This document shows positions 63,331-64,000 of a DNA stretch of 64,000 nt, piece by piece. The number at the start of each line of letters is the position of its first letter. Position 1 is the stretch's first letter. The DNA is from Parapedobacter indicus (GTDB taxonomy: Bacteria > Bacteroidota > Bacteroidia > Sphingobacteriales > Sphingobacteriaceae), in the NCBI RefSeq assembly GCF_900113765.1, contig NZ_FOQO01000009.1:186001-250000 (forward strand). The letters run 5' to 3'. The position numbers and the translations under genes are program-made. The notes below the pieces were generated by a model. The model saw nothing but the letters and a program-made list of their open reading frames with translations, made no database searches and was not told the DNA's origin.

Positions 63331-64000
63331 ATGAGTACACCATCTATTCTTTCGGAACGGATAAACAACCTCTCCGAATCGGCAACCCTGAAAATGACCA
63401 AATTAGGCCGCGAATTGGCGGCTAAAGGCATCAACGTAATCAGTCTCAGCGTAGGAGAGCCTGATTTTAATACGCCCGAGCATGTAAAGCACGCTGCCAA
63501 GCAAGCGCTTGATGATAATTATACCCGATATTCTCCAGTACCGGGTTATCCCGAACTGCGGAAGGCCATCGTTGCCAAGCTAAAAAATGAAAATGGACTG
63601 GATTACGATATCTCCCAAATTGTGGTTTCCACCGGAGCGAAACAATCGCTATCCAATACCATCCTAACGCTAGTTAATCCCGGTGACGAAGTGATTATCC
63701 CAACTCCCTATTGGGTTTCTTATTCAGAAATGGTCACGCTCGCCGAGGGCAAATCGGTGTTTATCAATGCAACCATTGACAGCGACTTTAAAATCACGCC
63801 CGAAGAACTCGAAGCAGCTATTACCCCCAAAAGTAAGTTATTCATGTTTTCTTCGCCATGCAACCCCACGGGCAGTGTCTACACCAAGGATGAATTGGAA
63901 GGATTGGTGCGTGTGTTTGAGAAACATCCGGATATTTATATCATTTCCGACGAAATCTACGAACACATCAATTTTATCGGCAAGCACGAATCCATTGCGC
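63331..64000 (+). CDS. Aspartate-type aminotransferase, N-terminal part
   Basis: Runs off the right edge; 223 residues visible from the ATG at 63331. It starts MSTPSILSERINNLSESATLKMTKLGRELAAKG and has SLSVGEPDFNTP, the substrate pocket of class I aminotransferases of the aspartate/tyrosine group, TGAKQSL, the NPT segment CNPTGSVY and IISDEIYEHI. The PLP Lys lies beyond the edge. The enzyme moves an amino group between aspartate and 2-oxoglutarate, or acts on aromatic amino acids. Confidence 0.85.
   Translation, partial: MSTPSILSERINNLSESATLKMTKLGRELAAKGINVISLSVGEPDFNTPEHVKHAAKQALDDNYTRYSPVPGYPELRKAIVAKLKNENGLDYDISQIVVSTGAKQSLSNTILTLVNPGDEVIIPTPYWVSYSEMVTLAEGKSVFINATIDSDFKITPEELEAAITPKSKLFMFSSPCNPTGSVYTKDELEGLVRVFEKHPDIYIISDEIYEHINFIGKHESIA

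Overview
The window reads as chromosome of a Bacteroidota bacterium, most likely family Sphingobacteriaceae (Parapedobacter/Olivibacter-like; the genus is inference). The signs are a giant surface protein with a type IX (T9SS) type B C-terminal domain next to a PorP/SprF protein and an OmpA/PD40 protein, menaquinone synthesis by the futalosine route (MqnA, MqnE), many promoters with the Bacteroidota -7 element TAnnTTTG and few Shine-Dalgarno sites, and several secreted proteins of 3-keto-sugar metabolism. No rRNA, tRNA, insertion sequence, phage or CRISPR array was seen. Both edges cut a gene.

Layout. 1-9.3 kb: the end of an exopolysaccharide/glycolipid locus: a TolC-like protein (partial), a UbiA-type prenyltransferase, GT2 and GT4 glycosyltransferases, an ABC exporter, a GT14-like glycosyltransferase, an undecaprenyl-phosphate sugar transferase with a degenerate receiver domain, a stand-alone receiver protein, and a seven-helix protein that resembles the fungal Pyr4-type membrane terpene cyclases. 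9.5-15.6 kb: a HEAT-repeat protein fused to two DUF1080 (3-keto-disaccharide hydrolase) domains with a Tat-exported Gfo/Idh/MocA oxidoreductase, divergent from a ROK regulator. 15.6-25.6 kb: Sfp-type phosphopantetheinyl transferase, GT2 enzyme, Nudix hydrolase, acyl-ACP desaturase, a glmM / arginine deiminase / CtlX / DUF1543 run, PAP2 phosphatase with ZIP transporter, MarR regulator. 25.7-32.4 kb: mqnE-phosphatase-mqnA, an MsbA-like ABC transporter, an aminotransferase with prephenate dehydrogenase. 32.4-40.7 kb: the T9SS-linked trio and a LuxR-type response regulator; a 15-bp DNA word is shared by the upstream regions of the regulator and the giant protein.

41-49.2 kb: a seven-gene minus-strand run for 3-keto-sugar metabolism (SUMF1-like protein, Gfo/Idh/MocA oxidoreductase, ApbE, TIM-barrel isomerase, NupG-like transporter, GMC oxidoreductase, gluconate-dehydrogenase-subunit-3-like protein). 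49.5-54.3 kb: rimP-nusA-infB, with an intrinsic-terminator-like hairpin inside the predicted rimP leader. 54.3-64 kb: an XRE-S24 regulator divergent from a GIY-YIG-like protein, a metallopeptidase/beta-propeller/outer-membrane-barrel fusion, penicillin-binding protein 1A, PPK2, a CDF metal transporter and the start of an aspartate-type aminotransferase.

Most worth following: (1) a UbiA prenyltransferase and a Pyr4-like terpene cyclase homologue in the same glycolipid locus; (2) a glycosyl-1-phosphate transferase whose receiver-like domain has Glu in place of the phospho-accepting Asp; (3) the shared 15-mer linking a LuxR regulator to the T9SS adhesin; (4) two gene sets for 3-keto-sugar processing, one with ApbE and a SUMF1-like protein lacking the catalytic cysteines; (5) a terminator-like hairpin in the nusA operon leader.
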